Shown here in pieces: positions 22,259 through 32,843 of a stretch of DNA of 64,000 nt (positions are counted from its first letter, which is position 1; each line of letters begins with the position of its first letter). The notes beneath the pieces were generated by a model. That model searched no databases. It worked only from the letters and a program-made list of their open reading frames with translations, and had not been told where the DNA came from. Both the position numbers and the translations under genes were made by a program. Source of the stretch: a secondary endosymbiont of Ctenarytaina eucalypti (lineage in GTDB: Bacteria; Pseudomonadota; Gammaproteobacteria; Enterobacterales; Enterobacteriaceae). Location of the stretch: the NCBI RefSeq assembly GCF_000287335.1, contig NC_018419.1, positions 186,001 through 250,000 on the forward strand, in the 5' to 3' direction.

Positions 22259-23233
22259 TCAGCTCACGGGTACTTTAAAAAGTGCAGCATCCTCTTTTAA
22301 GGCGGCTATCAGCGCCGCCATATCCTTCGGCAACGGAGCATGCCATCTCATTTCAATCGAAGTAATTGGATGGAAGAGAGACAGAAAAATGGCATGTAGG
22401 GCCTGATGATAAAAAAGATGCAGTTGATCTTTAAAAGCTGCACTCGCGCCTTTCGGCGGTTTCGGCCTGCCTCCGTAAAGGGGGTCGCCCACTAGTGGAT
22501 GATTGATATGCGCCATATGTACGCGGATTTGATGGGTACGGCCAGTTTCCAGACGCAGGCGTAGGTGGGTATGGGATCGAAAGTGCTCTACGATGCGGTA
22601 ATGAGTCACTGCTGGTTTACCCATCGGGCGTATGGCCATATGTGTCCGCTTGGTGGCATGACGTGCAATCGACTGCCTTACACTACCGCCTGCGGTCATG
22701 GTGCCGATAGCGATAGCTTCATATTCGCGAGTAATAGCCCGCGCTTGTAGTGATTCCACGAGGTGCATTTGTGCCTGCAAGGTTTTGGCTACCACCATTA
22801 AACCTGTGGTGCCTTTGTCTAGGCGATGGACTATACCAGCTCGTGGTACATCTGCAATAGGAGGGAAATAGTGTAAGAGCGCATTTAATATAGTGCCATC
22901 AGGATTGCCGCAGCCAGTGTGAACGACTAAATTACACGGTTTATTTATGACAAGGATATCCTCATCTTCATAAATAATAGCTAATGGAATATTTTGCGCT
23001 TTCCAACAGGGCTCTTCTTTAAGAGTGACCTGCATCTCCACTGTTTCGCCACCAAGTATTTTTTCTTTTGGTATTACACTAACCCTCCCATTTATTATTA
23101 CTAGACCGGAACGAATCCAGGTTTTGATGCACGTTCTTGAATAATCAGGAAACATTTTAGCTAAAGTAAAATCTAAACGTTGACCGATGTGTGATTTATG
23201 TACCACTCCGGTGAGCCTTTGATGCTGCAGCAT
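22259..23233 (-). CDS. rluD: 23S rRNA pseudouridine synthase RluD
   Basis: RluD makes pseudouridines 1911, 1915 and 1917 in helix 69 of 23S rRNA. An S4 domain (about residues 18-80) precedes the catalytic domain, whose nucleophile lies in R-A-G-I-V-H-R-L-D-K-G-T-T-G. L-E-T-G-R-T-H-Q-I-R-V-H-M and H-P-L-V-G-D-P-L-Y-G-G are present. I chose the ATG at 23233 because its product (324 residues, M-L-Q-H-Q-R-L) aligns from the first residue with E. coli RluD (326). In-frame codons at 23248 and 23305 would add unmatched residues. No start has a strong ribosome site. Divergent from bamD, as in E. coli. Confidence 0.95.
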   Translation of the reverse strand: MLQHQRLTGVVHKSHIGQRLDFTLAKMFPDYSRTCIKTWIRSGLVIINGRVSVIPKEKILGGETVEMQVTLKEEPCWKAQNIPLAIIYEDEDILVINKPCNLVVHTGCGNPDGTILNALLHYFPPIADVPRAGIVHRLDKGTTGLMVVAKTLQAQMHLVESLQARAITREYEAIAIGTMTAGGSVRQSIARHATKRTHMAIRPMGKPAVTHYRIVEHFRSHTHLRLRLETGRTHQIRVHMAHINHPLVGDPLYGGRPKPPKGASAAFKDQLHLFYHQALHAIFLSLFHPITSIEMRWHAPLPKDMAALIAALKEDAALFKVPVS

Positions 23234-23526
23234 ATAAGATTTCTTCATTAAGATTGTTTTTTTCACAGCTATGCTGTTTAAATATTTTATTATAGCGTAT
23301 TTCATACAACGAATAAGAAGATATTTATCCTGAGTAACTCTCTTAGGATACCTTTATTTTCTACTTTAGAATCCTACTAGTGGGATAGAATCCTCGTCTA
23401 GAGTTTTCCTCATTTCTAATGAGGTATAATTGCATGGTTTTATATTGTATCGATTAATGATCTCAGTGAACGAAAAGCATAAAATTTCTTTATTTAAAAA
23501 TCATGGGGGTAAGAAAAAAAGTTTTC

Positions 23527-24261
23527 ATGCGTATGCGATATCTCGTAGCAGCAATCACACTGACTCTAGTACTAAGCGGTTGTTCTAGCAAAAAAGATTT
23601 TGTTTCAGATTACCGCTCCTCCCAGCTCTATGCCTCCGCAAATCGAAGGCTGCAGGAGGGTAACTATACCGATGCCATTAAGGAGTTAGAATTATTAGAT
23701 AACCACTATCCCTTCAGTCCTTACACACAGCAGGTCCAGCTTGATTTGATTTATGCTTACTATAAATCTGCTAACTTTCCACGCGCACATATTTTTATCA
23801 ATCGGTTTCTTCAGCTGAATCCGATGCATCCAAATGCTGACTACGTCTTCTACATGCGTGGCTTGACTAATATGACGCGGAATGATAGTGCATCACAGAT
23901 AATATTCGGTGGAGATCTTGCCGATCGTAGCCCAGAGAATGTGTACGTTGGATTTCGTGACTTCACACAACTGATGCGGTCTTATCCGAATAGTCAGTAT
24001 CTTATGGACGCCAATAAACGTTTGGTTTATATCAAAAACCGCCTGGCAAAACATGAACTGGCAATAGTTCAATACTACAACAAACGCGGCGCCTATGTTG
24101 CGGTGGCCAACCGGGTTGAGCGGATGCTGCATGACTTTCCGGATACGCGAGCGACGCGTCAGGCGCTGCCCTATCTGGAAAGAGCTTATCATTACTTGCA
24201 GTTAAACAACGAAGCGGAAAAGGTAATGAAAATCATCGCGTTAAACCCGTTACCACGGTAA
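23527..24261 (+). CDS. bamD: Outer membrane assembly lipoprotein BamD
   Basis: BamD is the essential lipoprotein of the BAM complex that inserts beta-barrel proteins into the outer membrane. A lipoprotein signal peptide (M-R-M-R-Y-L-V-A-A... ending L-S-G-C) places the lipidated cysteine near residue 19. TPR repeats follow, with E-L-L-D-N-H-Y-P-F, Q-L-D-L-I-Y-A-Y-Y, N-A-D-Y-V-F-Y-M-R-G-L-T and Y-P-N-S-Q-Y. I start at 23527 to match E. coli; an in-frame ATG at 23503 is possible. The product is 244 residues, the family size. Its presence shows the cell still builds an outer membrane. Confidence 0.95.
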   Translation: MRMRYLVAAITLTLVLSGCSSKKDFVSDYRSSQLYASANRRLQEGNYTDAIKELELLDNHYPFSPYTQQVQLDLIYAYYKSANFPRAHIFINRFLQLNPMHPNADYVFYMRGLTNMTRNDSASQIIFGGDLADRSPENVYVGFRDFTQLMRSYPNSQYLMDANKRLVYIKNRLAKHELAIVQYYNKRGAYVAVANRVERMLHDFPDTRATRQALPYLERAYHYLQLNNEAEKVMKIIALNPLPR

Positions 24262-25454
24262 CCCAAAGCATGATTAAGACTATGTTGTATTCAGCTATAA
24301 TGTCTGTATGGTTAATACAACTAAGCTGCTTCTTTTGTATTAACTGAAACAGCGTAAGAGTCAATTTTTTCTTCAGAAACAGGGATGTTAGTCAGCGGAT
24401 CCGGTGAAATATTACTCTGCAATAGTAGCGTTTCTGTTGGGTTTTCTATTCCCGGCAGCGCCTCTCCTCTTTTTCCTATAATGCATTGAGATTTAACATG
24501 ATCACATAATTTCAATAAGTAAGTCAGTCGTGTCAACTAACGCTAGGCTTGCAGCATTTTTCAGGCGTTTTAAATAGGGTCATGACCTATGGTGTGCGCC
24601 TAGATTTTCTCGGGCGGTGCTCCTGAAAATATATTTTTCTTAGCGAACGTAGCAATTTAGCTCCTGCAGGTATGGGTGTGCATAATCAGCGAGGGTCTTT
24701 TACACACAAGTCATTCTATGAATGCTGATAAATTTAAAGGTGCCGCATTTCAGGTATGCAGTGCATTTTAAGGTAATAGATAAAAGTTTGGTTCAAAACG
24801 AGATATCATAAGACATCACTGGGATTAAATGATGACGGTTACTTATCTATATTTCTGCTGTATTGTACTATACAAGCACATAACGAGTTAGCAGCTAGTA
24901 AGGCTATTTTACTTCATGAGGATTTCCTCAAACAGAGTGATATCGCATCAGTATTTGACCTTTCGAGCACAACTCTTGATACATAAGCTCGATCATAACA
25001 CTAATGAAGCTCATGCTAAGATACGCCAACTGCTCTTTTCTCTGCAAGCTAGAACAGCTGTTGAAGTTTAGTATAAAGACCTCAACATTTCATGAAATTA
25101 CTTCTTGAGTCATTTGAATGGCACGATCCTTGCAAGTTGTTAGTGCATGAAACTCTCCCTCCGGGGCGTTGAACATGAGTGCTAGTAAGATATCGAGGCC
25201 CTCCAGATGTGGTTTATAGGAAAACCCTCCGAGAAAAAGCTGGAGAGCGGTAGCTGATGGTGTTTACCGATACACATAGCTGTAACAGTAATCTTTTATC
25301 CCTATCAGCAAAAAAGTATAAAATATTACAAAAAAAATCTTATTCACCAAGACAAACTATATGCCGTATTAACACACCTCTCGGTGACTATATGAGTGAC
25401 TGTGTCCCTATGATGCATAGATGGAAGAAGAGACGATGACGATAGTTGTGGCAC
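24262..25454. other. Non-coding gap after bamD
   Basis: About 1.2 kb. A minus-strand frame of 71 codons (24321-24536) has no recognisable family and no clear ribosome site. RaiA, which follows bamD in E. coli, was not recognised. Confidence 0.45.
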
Positions 25455-25630
25455 CGCGCACAAGAGCACAAACATCCTCAGCATTCCTAACAGCACCCTC
25501 ATGACTTTACAATAAACCCGCTTAGCCTACAGACGTCAAAAGTTCTGATTTTAAAAATCTCTTAAATTAGGACGATGTGAAGTTTCCAGAGCAGTTGTTT
25601 TATGAGCGCTGGTGACTTTTAAAGCATAGT
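25455..25630 (-). mobile_element. IS903-like transposase relic (copy 6, C-terminal part)
   Basis: The minus strand carries S-H-Q-R-S near 25605 (family Y-H-R-R-S-L-A-E) and, in order, R-V-L-L-G-M-L-R-M-F-V near 25480 (family R-I-T-L-L-G-M-P-N-S-V). Only the last third of a transposase could fit here, because ihfB starts about 140 bases upstream. It is either truncated or heavily deleted. Confidence 0.45.
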
Positions 25631-25745
25631 CTTTAATATATTAAAGGTGATTAATATTTAAAAAATATCGGCTCGGCTCACTTTTCTTCCATCTATTAAC
25701 AGTATGGATGATCGCTAAAGGCCTTATTAAAAAACCCCTCAAGAT

Positions 25746-25767
25746 ACTATTGCAAATTTGCAATAGT
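25746..25767. repeat. 22-base perfect palindrome at the 3' end of ihfB
   Basis: ACTATTGCAAA immediately followed by its reverse complement TTTGCAATAGT, six bases beyond the ihfB stop. On the minus strand it is followed by TTGAGGGGTTTTTT, so together they may end the cmk-rpsA-ihfB transcript, although the stem itself is AT-rich. Confidence 0.45.
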
Positions 25768-25772
25768 CTTCG

Positions 25773-26075
25773 CTACTCAGTTTGCAAAAGTGAGTTGTAG
25801 ACGTTGGCGCGATCGCGCAACTCTTTACCGGGCTTAAAGTGAGGAACATATTTACCTTCAAGCGTTACCTTATCACCAGTTTTTGGATTTCGGCCAAAGC
25901 GCGGGGCTCGGTAGTGAAGAGAAAAACTACCAAAACCGCGGATTTCGATGCGCTCACCAGCTGCAAGCGTCATCGCCATATGCTCTAGTATCTCCTTTAC
26001 TGCATCCTCAACTACTTTTGCCTGGATATGAGCCTGATGGCCCGCTAGCCTTTCTATAAGTTCGGACTTGGTCAT
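25773..26075 (-). CDS. ihfB: Integration host factor subunit beta
   Basis: IhfB pairs with IhfA to bend DNA at specific sites. The start [11 protein letters not shown], the DNA-contacting arm [13 protein letters not shown]-x-G-R-N-P-K-T-G and the end [12 protein letters not shown] are nearly identical to E. coli. A short unmatched tail gives 100 residues instead of 94. GGGAGGA precedes the ATG. It follows rpsA in the same direction, as in enterobacteria, separated by a hairpin. It may be regulated with rpsA. IhfA is not in the window. Confidence 0.97.
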   Translation of the reverse strand: MTKSELIERLAGHQAHIQAKVVEDAVKEILEHMAMTLAAGERIEIRGFGSFSLHYRAPRFGRNPKTGDKVTLEGKYVPHFKPGKELRDRANVYNSLLQTE

Positions 26076-26092
26076 AAAAATCCTCCCAGTTT

Positions 26093-26117
26093 ACGCGGCG
26101 CTCTTCAAGAGCCGCGT
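26093..26117. terminator. Hairpin between rpsA and ihfB
   Basis: ACGCGGC (26093-26099) pairs with GCCGCGT (26111-26117). The 11 bases between can add further pairs. No T-run follows in the minus direction, so it is probably an attenuator or mRNA-processing structure that adjusts ihfB expression rather than a full terminator. Confidence 0.45.
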
Positions 26118-26162
26118 TACAACCTATAATAACGTCTAGGAGTAGACTTACTTCTCCCATTA

Positions 26163-27839
26163 TTACTCGCTTTTGGTTGCTGCTTTAAATGCTTCAGCCA
26201 TTGCATTGACAAAATTACTTTCTTCCTGCTTATTGTTAACGGTACTAATGGTTTCTTTCTCGTCTGCGTCGTTTTTTGCACGAACGGATAGACTTACAAC
26301 ACGGTTTTTTCGATCGACCCCGGTGAATTTGGCCTCTACATCATCACCGACGTTCAGGATCATCGTAGCATCTTCCATCCGGTCACGAGAAGTTTCAGAG
26401 GCTCGAAGATAACCTTCTACGCCGCCTGCTAATTCAACTGTAACGCCTTTTGGATCTACTGCTGTGACCTTACCAGTAACCATGGATCCTTTCTTGTTTA
26501 AAGCAAGATAGGTGTTGAATGGATCTTCAGCCATCTGCTTCACACCCAGAGAGATACGCTCGCGATCAGCATCAACCTGTAGAACTACCGCCTCAATTTC
26601 ATCACCCTTCTTGTATGCACGTACAGCTTCTTCGCCGACTAGATGCCAAGAAATGTCAGAAAGATGCACGAGGCCGTCGATACCACCATCCAGGCCGATA
26701 AAGATACCAAAGTCGGTAATCGATTTGATTTTCCCCTCAACACGATCACCTTTGTGATGAGTGTTAGCAAACTGCTGCCACGGATTTGCTTTGCATTGCT
26801 TCAGTCCGAGGGAGATACGACGACGCTCTTCGTCGATGTCCAGCACCATCACTTCCACCACATCACTCACGTTAACCACTTTGGACGGATGGATGTTTTT
26901 GTTAGTCCAGTCCATTTCTGAAACGTGCACTAATCCCTCCACACCCTCTTCGATTTCAACGAAGCAGCCGTAGTCGGTCAGATTGGTCACGCGACCGGTC
27001 AGGTGAGCACCTTCTGGGTAACGTTTCGCGATAGCTATCCACGGATCTTCTCCTAACTGCTTCAAGCCAAGTGAAACGCGGGTACGCTCACGATCGAATT
27101 TAAGTACTTTAACGGTGATTTCGTCGCCAACGGTTACGATTTCGCTCGGATGCTTCACTCGCTTCCAGGCCATGTCAGTAATGTGTAATAAGCCATCAAC
27201 GCCTCCTAAATCAACAAAGGCCCCGTAGTCTGTCAGATTTTTCACGATCCCCTGGACTTTCATGCCTTCCTGTAGGTTTTCCAGGAGCTGATCGCGTTCG
27301 GCGCTGTTTTCAGATTCTATGACGGCACGACGGGAAACAACAACGTTATTGCGTTTCTGATCTAGCTTGATGACTTTAAACTCAAGCTCTTTGCCTTCTA
27401 GATGTAGGGTATCCCGAACAGGACGAACGTCAACCAGAGAGCCCGGCAGGAACGCACGAATACCTTTTAGTTCTATGGTAAAGCCGCCTTTGACTTTTCC
27501 ATTTATAATGCCGATCACCGTGGCAGATTCTTCATACGATTTTTCGAGTATTAGCCATGCTTCGTAACGCTTGGCTTTTTCACGGGACAGCAGTGTTTCA
27601 CCGAAACCATCCTCGACTGCATCTAGGGCGACATCAACCTGATCACCCACTTCGATTTCCAGCTCGCCCTGGGCATTACGGAACTGCTCGACAGGAATGG
27701 CGGATTCAGATTTTAGGCCGGCGTCAACCAGCACTACGTCTTTCGCGATGGAAACAACAGTACCGTGAACGATGGAGCCCGGACGGGTTTCGATTTCTTT
27801 CAAAGACTCTTCAAAGAGTTGAGCAAAAGATTCTGTCAT
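26163..27839 (-). CDS. rpsA: 30S ribosomal protein S1
   Basis: A 558-residue S1 (E. coli 557) with six S1/OB-fold repeats, recognisable by recurring G-x-V-x-x-I-T-D-Y/F-G-x-F-V/I and G-L-V-H-x-S-D/E segments (for example [11 protein letters not shown] and [11 protein letters not shown]). It recruits mRNA to the 30S subunit. There is no strong Shine-Dalgarno close to the ATG at 27839; E. coli rpsA also lacks one and is self-regulated, so that leader logic may persist. It lies 112 bases after cmk and is followed by ihfB. Confidence 0.97.
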   Translation of the reverse strand: MTESFAQLFEESLKEIETRPGSIVHGTVVSIAKDVVLVDAGLKSESAIPVEQFRNAQGELEIEVGDQVDVALDAVEDGFGETLLSREKAKRYEAWLILEKSYEESATVIGIINGKVKGGFTIELKGIRAFLPGSLVDVRPVRDTLHLEGKELEFKVIKLDQKRNNVVVSRRAVIESENSAERDQLLENLQEGMKVQGIVKNLTDYGAFVDLGGVDGLLHITDMAWKRVKHPSEIVTVGDEITVKVLKFDRERTRVSLGLKQLGEDPWIAIAKRYPEGAHLTGRVTNLTDYGCFVEIEEGVEGLVHVSEMDWTNKNIHPSKVVNVSDVVEVMVLDIDEERRRISLGLKQCKANPWQQFANTHHKGDRVEGKIKSITDFGIFIGLDGGIDGLVHLSDISWHLVGEEAVRAYKKGDEIEAVVLQVDADRERISLGVKQMAEDPFNTYLALNKKGSMVTGKVTAVDPKGVTVELAGGVEGYLRASETSRDRMEDATMILNVGDDVEAKFTGVDRKNRVVSLSVRAKNDADEKETISTVNNKQEESNFVNAMAEAFKAATKSE

Positions 27840-27951
27840 ATTTGATAATCTTCAGATTTTTGATGAACGGCCATCCAGCAACCTGCTTGATGGGGTTGTT
27901 GTGCGCGCCTCGCAGCTTTTCTCATTGCGGCGTAATTTAAAATCAAGATCG

Positions 27952-28635
27952 TTAAGATAGCGCCAGAATCTTCCGGATGTGAGCCAACGCGTTAACTATC
28001 ACTTCATCGATCGTCATTCGGGTGGAGTCGAGCATTAGCGCGTCATCTGCCGGTAGCAGTGGTGCTACGGTCCGATTGCGATCACGATCGTCACGTTCCT
28101 TGATTTCGGACAAAAGGTGTAAAATGTTAACGCTAACGCCTTGTTTGTGCAACTGCCACATGCGTCTACGCGCTCTTTCTTCCGACGACGCGTCAAGAAA
28201 GATCTTTACCAGTGCATCGGGAAACACCACAGTTCCCATGTCACGGCCATCGGCGATGAGCCCGGGCGAAGCGCGAAACGCACGCTGACGCTGCAGTAGG
28301 GCTTCACGTACACGAGGAAATGTGGCAATATGCGATGCGGCACTTCCGACAGCCTCGTGACGGATAGCCTCGCTGACTTCTTCCCCCTCGAGCAGCACTG
28401 TCATCTGACCGTGTGTTACATTGAAGCGAACATCGATCTGATCAGCAAGTGGCACTAATGCCTCTTCGCTGTCAATAGCGACCTGCTTATACAGGGCTGT
28501 CAGTGCCATGCTTCTGTAGATCATGCCAGAATCTAGTAAATGCCATTTTAACGCTTGTACCAATGCTTTACAGAGCGTTCCCTTTCCTGCGCCACTTGGC
28601 CCGTCAATACTGATGACCGGGGCTATAAGCATCAT
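27952..28635 (-). CDS. cmk: Cytidylate kinase
   Basis: Phosphorylates CMP and dCMP with ATP. The P-loop [15 protein letters not shown] opens the 227-residue protein (E. coli 227), followed by [25 protein letters not shown] and the lid [18 protein letters not shown] precedes the paired ATG codons at 28635 and 28632; either may be used. It heads the cmk-rpsA-ihfB group. The aroA gene normally just upstream is a relic. Confidence 0.96.
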   Translation of the reverse strand: MMLIAPVISIDGPSGAGKGTLCKALVQALKWHLLDSGMIYRSMALTALYKQVAIDSEEALVPLADQIDVRFNVTHGQMTVLLEGEEVSEAIRHEAVGSAASHIATFPRVREALLQRQRAFRASPGLIADGRDMGTVVFPDALVKIFLDASSEERARRRMWQLHKQGVSVNILHLLSEIKERDDRDRNRTVAPLLPADDALMLDSTRMTIDEVIVNALAHIRKILALS

Positions 28636-28759
28636 TGCCTTCTCCTTTATAAGCCAATGAGTGTAAAATCCTCAGGAACATATGAGGCTTGAAAGTGAAT
28701 TACTATACCGTTAATGACATCTAAACCTTGCTCTTACTTACTATTTTAACGCTTCGTGC

Positions 28760-29430
28760 GACTATGATCGTGCTCTTGAAACTATCTGTCGGGAAAAATT
28801 AGACAAATTTCTTGATACATTAGGGCCTAAGACTGCTTACCTCTATATTCAGGGAGATCATTTTATCCCTACTTAAGAGAGGTTGTGCCCACTATATGCT
28901 GCTTGGTTGCTTTTGAGCGTCAACCGACACGTCTCTTTGACATTTCGGTCTGGTAATCGCACTCAGCACAGTAGTGTTTCCGCTGGCGACGAGTGCGGTA
29001 TTAGGGATGCTAAGCAGTGTGTCAAGGATAAGATTTATGTCTGCGTGCAACGTCATTGTTGCCCTGGTGAACAGTCGCGCTCATCCTCCGCTCGAGGGAT
29101 ATGGCGAGGCGCATAGTACCATGGGTACACTGTAGTAACCAATAACTCTCATGCTGATGGTGCACCCGAGAGCCGAGGATTTTCTTGCCACTGATAAAAA
29201 TATAACCTCCCTGAAGGCGCCTAAACCTTAGATAATTTCTAGACGCACGGCATGCTCTGTTATCGGGTCGGTTAAACACCTAAAAAGCATTATGCCTCAC
29301 CTCGATACTCAAGTCTGCAATCAAGGTCTAATTAACGTTAGACTGATGGTACTATCAAGTAGAGACATCTTACCGTAATTGTAGATTAGGGTGTTTCGTG
29401 GTGTTGCTATCAATATTTCTGTTTTTTATT
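28760..29430 (-). pseudogene. aroA: aroA relic, central and C-terminal part
   Basis: On the minus strand, fragments of 3-phosphoshikimate 1-carboxyvinyltransferase occur in order. G-E-A-stop near 29310 (G-E-P-R-M-K-E). N-Y-L-R-F-R-R-L-Q-G-G-Y near 29215-29250 (N-Y-P-P-L-R-L-Q-G-G-F). K-S-Y-P-stop-H-T-A near 29020 (K-P-Y-I-D-I-T-L), with DNA very close to the family codons. Finally F-F-P-T-D-S-F near 28785 (T-F-P-D-Y-F-E). Stops and frameshifts are frequent. AroA makes EPSP in the shikimate pathway; the loss blocks chorismate synthesis unless a partner supplies the step. Position between serC and cmk matches enterobacterial order. Confidence 0.6.
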
Positions 29431-29689
29431 ACATGCATTTAAGGAGAAGAAAAGTTTATCATTATCACATGGTCCCTTACTATGCATGTGACTCTCAAGC
29501 ACTGCGATATTTTTTACAGTTGTGGATATAAAAAATAGCTAAGCCATCCCGCGATAGAAATAGATAACCGCTCTTTGATACTATAATCAACTATTGCCCC
29601 ACTCAGATCAGCCGATCACCGCGGTGCTAATAAGCTGTTTTTAATACACACAATGTTACAATAATGAGGGTATTAGCTAAACCTTGGTC

Positions 29690-30350
29690 TGCTACCAAGG
29701 AATGCCGTTGTGCGTTTCTAAGCATTCCTAGCAGCGCAATGTGCTCAACTGCTTTTACCATTGCGATCGATGACCCTGCTTCTCATTATAGTTATACATA
29801 ATCAAATGACGACTCAGAAATCTTTTGAACCGCCTCACCGGGTCTCGCCAGCGAAAGCCCGCTGATGGTATTCATGTTATTTCTAGTGATCATTGTTGAT
29901 TTTAAGGTATTGATCTTAATTCATATAATGACTTTTATTTCATGAAGTGAGAAAATGTTTTGCTTTCCCTCTAGCGGAATAAGTGCTTTTTTCTTCTGTA
30001 AAATAGTGGCATGTGAGGCATGTCATTAACGTATATCACATAGCTGGAACCCGCCGCCTGCCGGCTGCTTTCACAGATTTTCTCTATTAAATCTGGAAGG
30101 ACGGGGCTATCGGCTGTATTACTGTGCGATAAAGCAGCATAAATAATTTTCTATCTTACTATGCACTGCCAGATATTGATTAATACCTACAATATTCTGC
30201 CTTCTCCATGCTTCTGGCTTGCAGATTCTCCTGCGCTAAAAAATTTTAGGTTCTTGCTATCCATCACTGATGTATAATATCATTTTCTGTTTCTATTGTT
30301 ATTCTAATATTGAGTATACAAGCTTGCTTGCTCATCGAGGACTTTTTCGA
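29690..30350 (-). mobile_element. IS903-like transposase relic inside aroA (copy 10 of this list, best long copy)
   Basis: Reading down the minus strand: D-G-x-x-x-P-K-I-F near 30250 (D-G-T-G-L-K-I-F). L-A-V-H-S near 30150 (L-A-V-D-S). T-A-D-S-P-V-L-P-D-L-I near 30110 (T-T-D-A-Q-A-L-P-G-L-I). Y-R-R-K-K-H near 29985 (L-L-R-K-K-I). E-Y-H-Q-R-A-F-A-G-E-T near 29860 (G-Y-H-R-R-S-L-A-E-T). F-K-R-F-L-S-R-H-L near 29825 (F-K-T-L-L-G-G-H-L). A-M-V-K-A-V-E-H-I-A-L-L-G-M near 29740 (A-M-V-K-A-L-N-R-I-T-L-L-G-M). The series covers roughly residues 90-300 of a 307-residue IS903-type transposase, with stops throughout. Terminal repeats were not identified. Confidence 0.75.
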
Positions 30351-31599
30351 GCTAATTAGCACGTTCTATTATACGTTAAACAGCAAGTCAACTAAATGCT
30401 GTATCTGCTTTTCCCCTCGCAACACGCTGTATTTTTAGCTGATCACTTATAGCGTAGTGATATCTTAATCTAAGCAGTTACCCGAGAGGTAGGAGGTTTA
30501 AGACGGAGTTTTTCTACCCATCCTGATGTATTAAAATCAAGAATCTTATACTGTCAGTGCAATAACCCCGTTAGTCTCCTCAAGTACCAGCATGACCTTC
30601 AATCTCATCAGAAAACGGCACTTCTGAGAAGATAGGCATTTTCTATTAAAATCTTTTAATAAAACAGTACGCTTTGTTATAATGCAAAAATTTTTGGTCG
30701 TTCACCAATAGCTAGTGCATCGATTTATGCGTTCTGAACATCAGGCTATTTTAGAGCGTGAGTGTTACTGGTTACTTCGTAATATTAAATATTTGCTATC
30801 TCTAGATAGGGGGGACGTTTTTATAATAACTCTTGTGCACTGTGCTAATAGTTAACTCAGGTTTTAATGTATTGACATCATAGTCATTTAAGCTGAAGGA
30901 ATGATCCCTAAAAGACAGGTTCTCGAAGAAACTGAGTGGGCGAAAACCGTCTTTTCCAACGCAACGGACTAATGGTTGTTGATTTAAAGTTACGCTGATA
31001 ATGAGAAAGATGCAGAACACTATCGCGTCATAGACCATAGCCGGATGACTATGTTGTTAACCATGCCTCACATTGCCTAAATCATGTCACGATACCTCCG
31101 CTGAGAGTGCACACAGCTAAATTTTAGTGTTTTCAAAAATACGTGCACCTAAGAGCATATTTCATATGTTACACAACGTATAACAAATGACATTTTGTCC
31201 GTACCACTGTCTGTAGCCTGATGTAGTAAACTGTTTGAAATGTACCAGAACAGCATTTAGGCTTACTTTAGTAAGACTCCCGCACTATTCCTACATCATA
31301 ATTTCTTTACAATATTAATTATATTTTAGTGTATATCTGATTGAGCGAACTGACAAGGCACGTGGGGATAGAACGTTTGGAAGTATGGCTTATAAATCTA
31401 GGATTAGACGGTTGTTATCAAATAACTATCATTCACAGCTTCATTTGGCATGTTACCACAATTGAAGAGAACATAAAAATTTTTTATAGTAAACTGATAA
31501 ATATAATCAAAGTGCAGTCAATTTATATATGCTTCTTCAATAAAAAAATTTTAAGTGCGTCACGACGCAGGTTGTAGTAAATAAGTAATACGTGACCAA
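30351..31599. other. Undefined DNA within the disrupted aroA region
   Basis: About 1.25 kb between the readable transposase relic and the aroA 5' remnant. The lower part probably holds the transposase N-terminus. Frames of 78 codons at 30802-31038 (minus) and 31341-31577 (plus) have no recognisable family. Confidence 0.4.
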
Positions 31600-31756
31600 A
31601 GAAACAAGAAGGTCATTCTTGAACAGCAGTCTCGGTAGAAGAATGCTATTCTAGAAGGGCGAAGTGAAATTAAGGCTAAGATTCTATATGTAAGAAAAAC
31701 TCTAGACGAAGATAACATTACGAGCTAGACCCCGGGTCCGACTGCAGTCAGCGACG
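31600..31756 (-). pseudogene. aroA: aroA relic, N-terminal part
   Basis: Starting within four bases of the serC stop, the minus strand reads S-L-T-A near 31750 (AroA E-S-L-T-L), then V-M-L-S-S-S-R near 31715 (I-N-L-P-G-S-K), then T-Y-R-I-L-A-L-I-S-L near 31685 (S-N-R-A-L-L-L-A-A-L). It breaks off after about 50 codons. The next recognisable aroA piece is 2.2 kb away instead of the expected few hundred bases, consistent with the insertion-sequence relic between them. Confidence 0.5.
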
Positions 31757-31757
31757 G

Positions 31758-32843
31758 CTACGCGTGTCGGCGTATAAACCCCAACATAAAGTTGACCAGC
31801 GCCTGCAAGCCTGACAGAGGCATGGCATTATACAGTGATGCGCGCATCCCTCCTGCGACTCGGTGCCCATTCAAAGCATGCAGCCCCGCGGCCTGGGATT
31901 CTTGCAAAAAGAGCTCATCAAGATTGCTGTCCAGCAATCGAAATGGCACGTTCATGCACGAGCGATTCTCCGATGCGACAGTATTGTGATAGAACGCGCT
32001 CTCGTCAATAGTGCGATATAACAGTGATGCCTTGAGCTGATTACGTTTATGTATTTCTGCTAGCCCGCCCTGCGCTTTTAGCCATTTAAAAACTAGACCC
32101 GAAAGATACCAGGCGAATGTCGGTGGTGTGTTGAACATAGAATGATTTTGGGCCAGCACGCTATAATTGAGAGCGGAAGGTAGCATTGTAGCTGCGCGCC
32201 CGAGTAAATCCTCACGCACGATGACCAGTGTCAGCCCGGCCGGCCCAATATTTTTCTGCGCGCTAGCATAGATTACTCCAAAGCGGCTCACCTCTAACGG
32301 ACGTGATAGAAGCGTGGAGGAACAGTCCGCAACTACTACCCGGTCGCCGAAATCCGGCGTTTCATTAATGGCAAGTCCGTCAATAGTTTCATTTGGGCAA
32401 TAGTGCACATATGCGCTGTCAGGTGACAACTCCCAGTCTTTCATCGGTTTAATACCTTGCCTTCCATGGATTTTAATGCTAACGTCGATGATTTTTAAAG
32501 CACAATATTTTCGTGCTTCTTGTAGTGCGCGGTGAGCCCAATAGCCACCATCGATATAATCGGCGTGGGAGGCACCCCCTAGAAGATTCATAGGAACTGC
32601 GGCGAATTGCATACGGGCGCCGCCCTGGCAAAAAAGAACTTTATAATTTTCAGGGATGGCGAGTAGCTCGCGTAGGTCTTGTTCGGAAGATTGCGCTACT
32701 TTGAGAAATTCTTTACTGCGATGACTGACCTCCATCACCGACGTACCCAGGCCATTCCAATTACATAACTCTTGCTGTGCTGTTTTCAAGACTTCTATCG
32801 GCAGCATAGCCGGGCCAGCACTAAAATTAAATACCTGATTCAT
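31758..32843 (-). CDS. serC: Phosphoserine aminotransferase
   Basis: Converts 3-phosphohydroxypyruvate plus glutamate to phosphoserine; it also acts in pyridoxal phosphate synthesis. The 361-residue protein (E. coli 362) starts [11 protein letters not shown] and carries the pyridoxal-phosphate lysine in [11 protein letters not shown]. It also has [17 protein letters not shown] and [16 protein letters not shown] precedes the ATG. In relatives it is co-transcribed with aroA, which here is destroyed. Confidence 0.96.
   Translation of the reverse strand: MNQVFNFSAGPAMLPIEVLKTAQQELCNWNGLGTSVMEVSHRSKEFLKVAQSSEQDLRELLAIPENYKVLFCQGGARMQFAAVPMNLLGGASHADYIDGGYWAHRALQEARKYCALKIIDVSIKIHGRQGIKPMKDWELSPDSAYVHYCPNETIDGLAINETPDFGDRVVVADCSSTLLSRPLEVSRFGVIYASAQKNIGPAGLTLVIVREDLLGRAATMLPSALNYSVLAQNHSMFNTPPTFAWYLSGLVFKWLKAQGGLAEIHKRNQLKASLLYRTIDESAFYHNTVASENRSCMNVPFRLLDSNLDELFLQESQAAGLHALNGHRVAGGMRASLYNAMPLSGLQALVNFMLGFIRRHA

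Noticed and set aside
24321-24536. 71-codon minus-strand open frame after bamD
   Set aside because: No family recognised, no ribosome site, and no match to genes expected there by synteny.
29700-29880. First read as the N-terminal part of aroA (N-R-A-L-L-L-A and G-N-A-G-T-A-M-like fragments)
   Set aside because: The same bases fit the C-terminal end of an IS903-type transposase far better (A-M-V-K-A-x-x-x-I-A-L-L-G-M and Y-H-Q-R-A-F-A-G-E-T), and a better aroA start was found next to serC.
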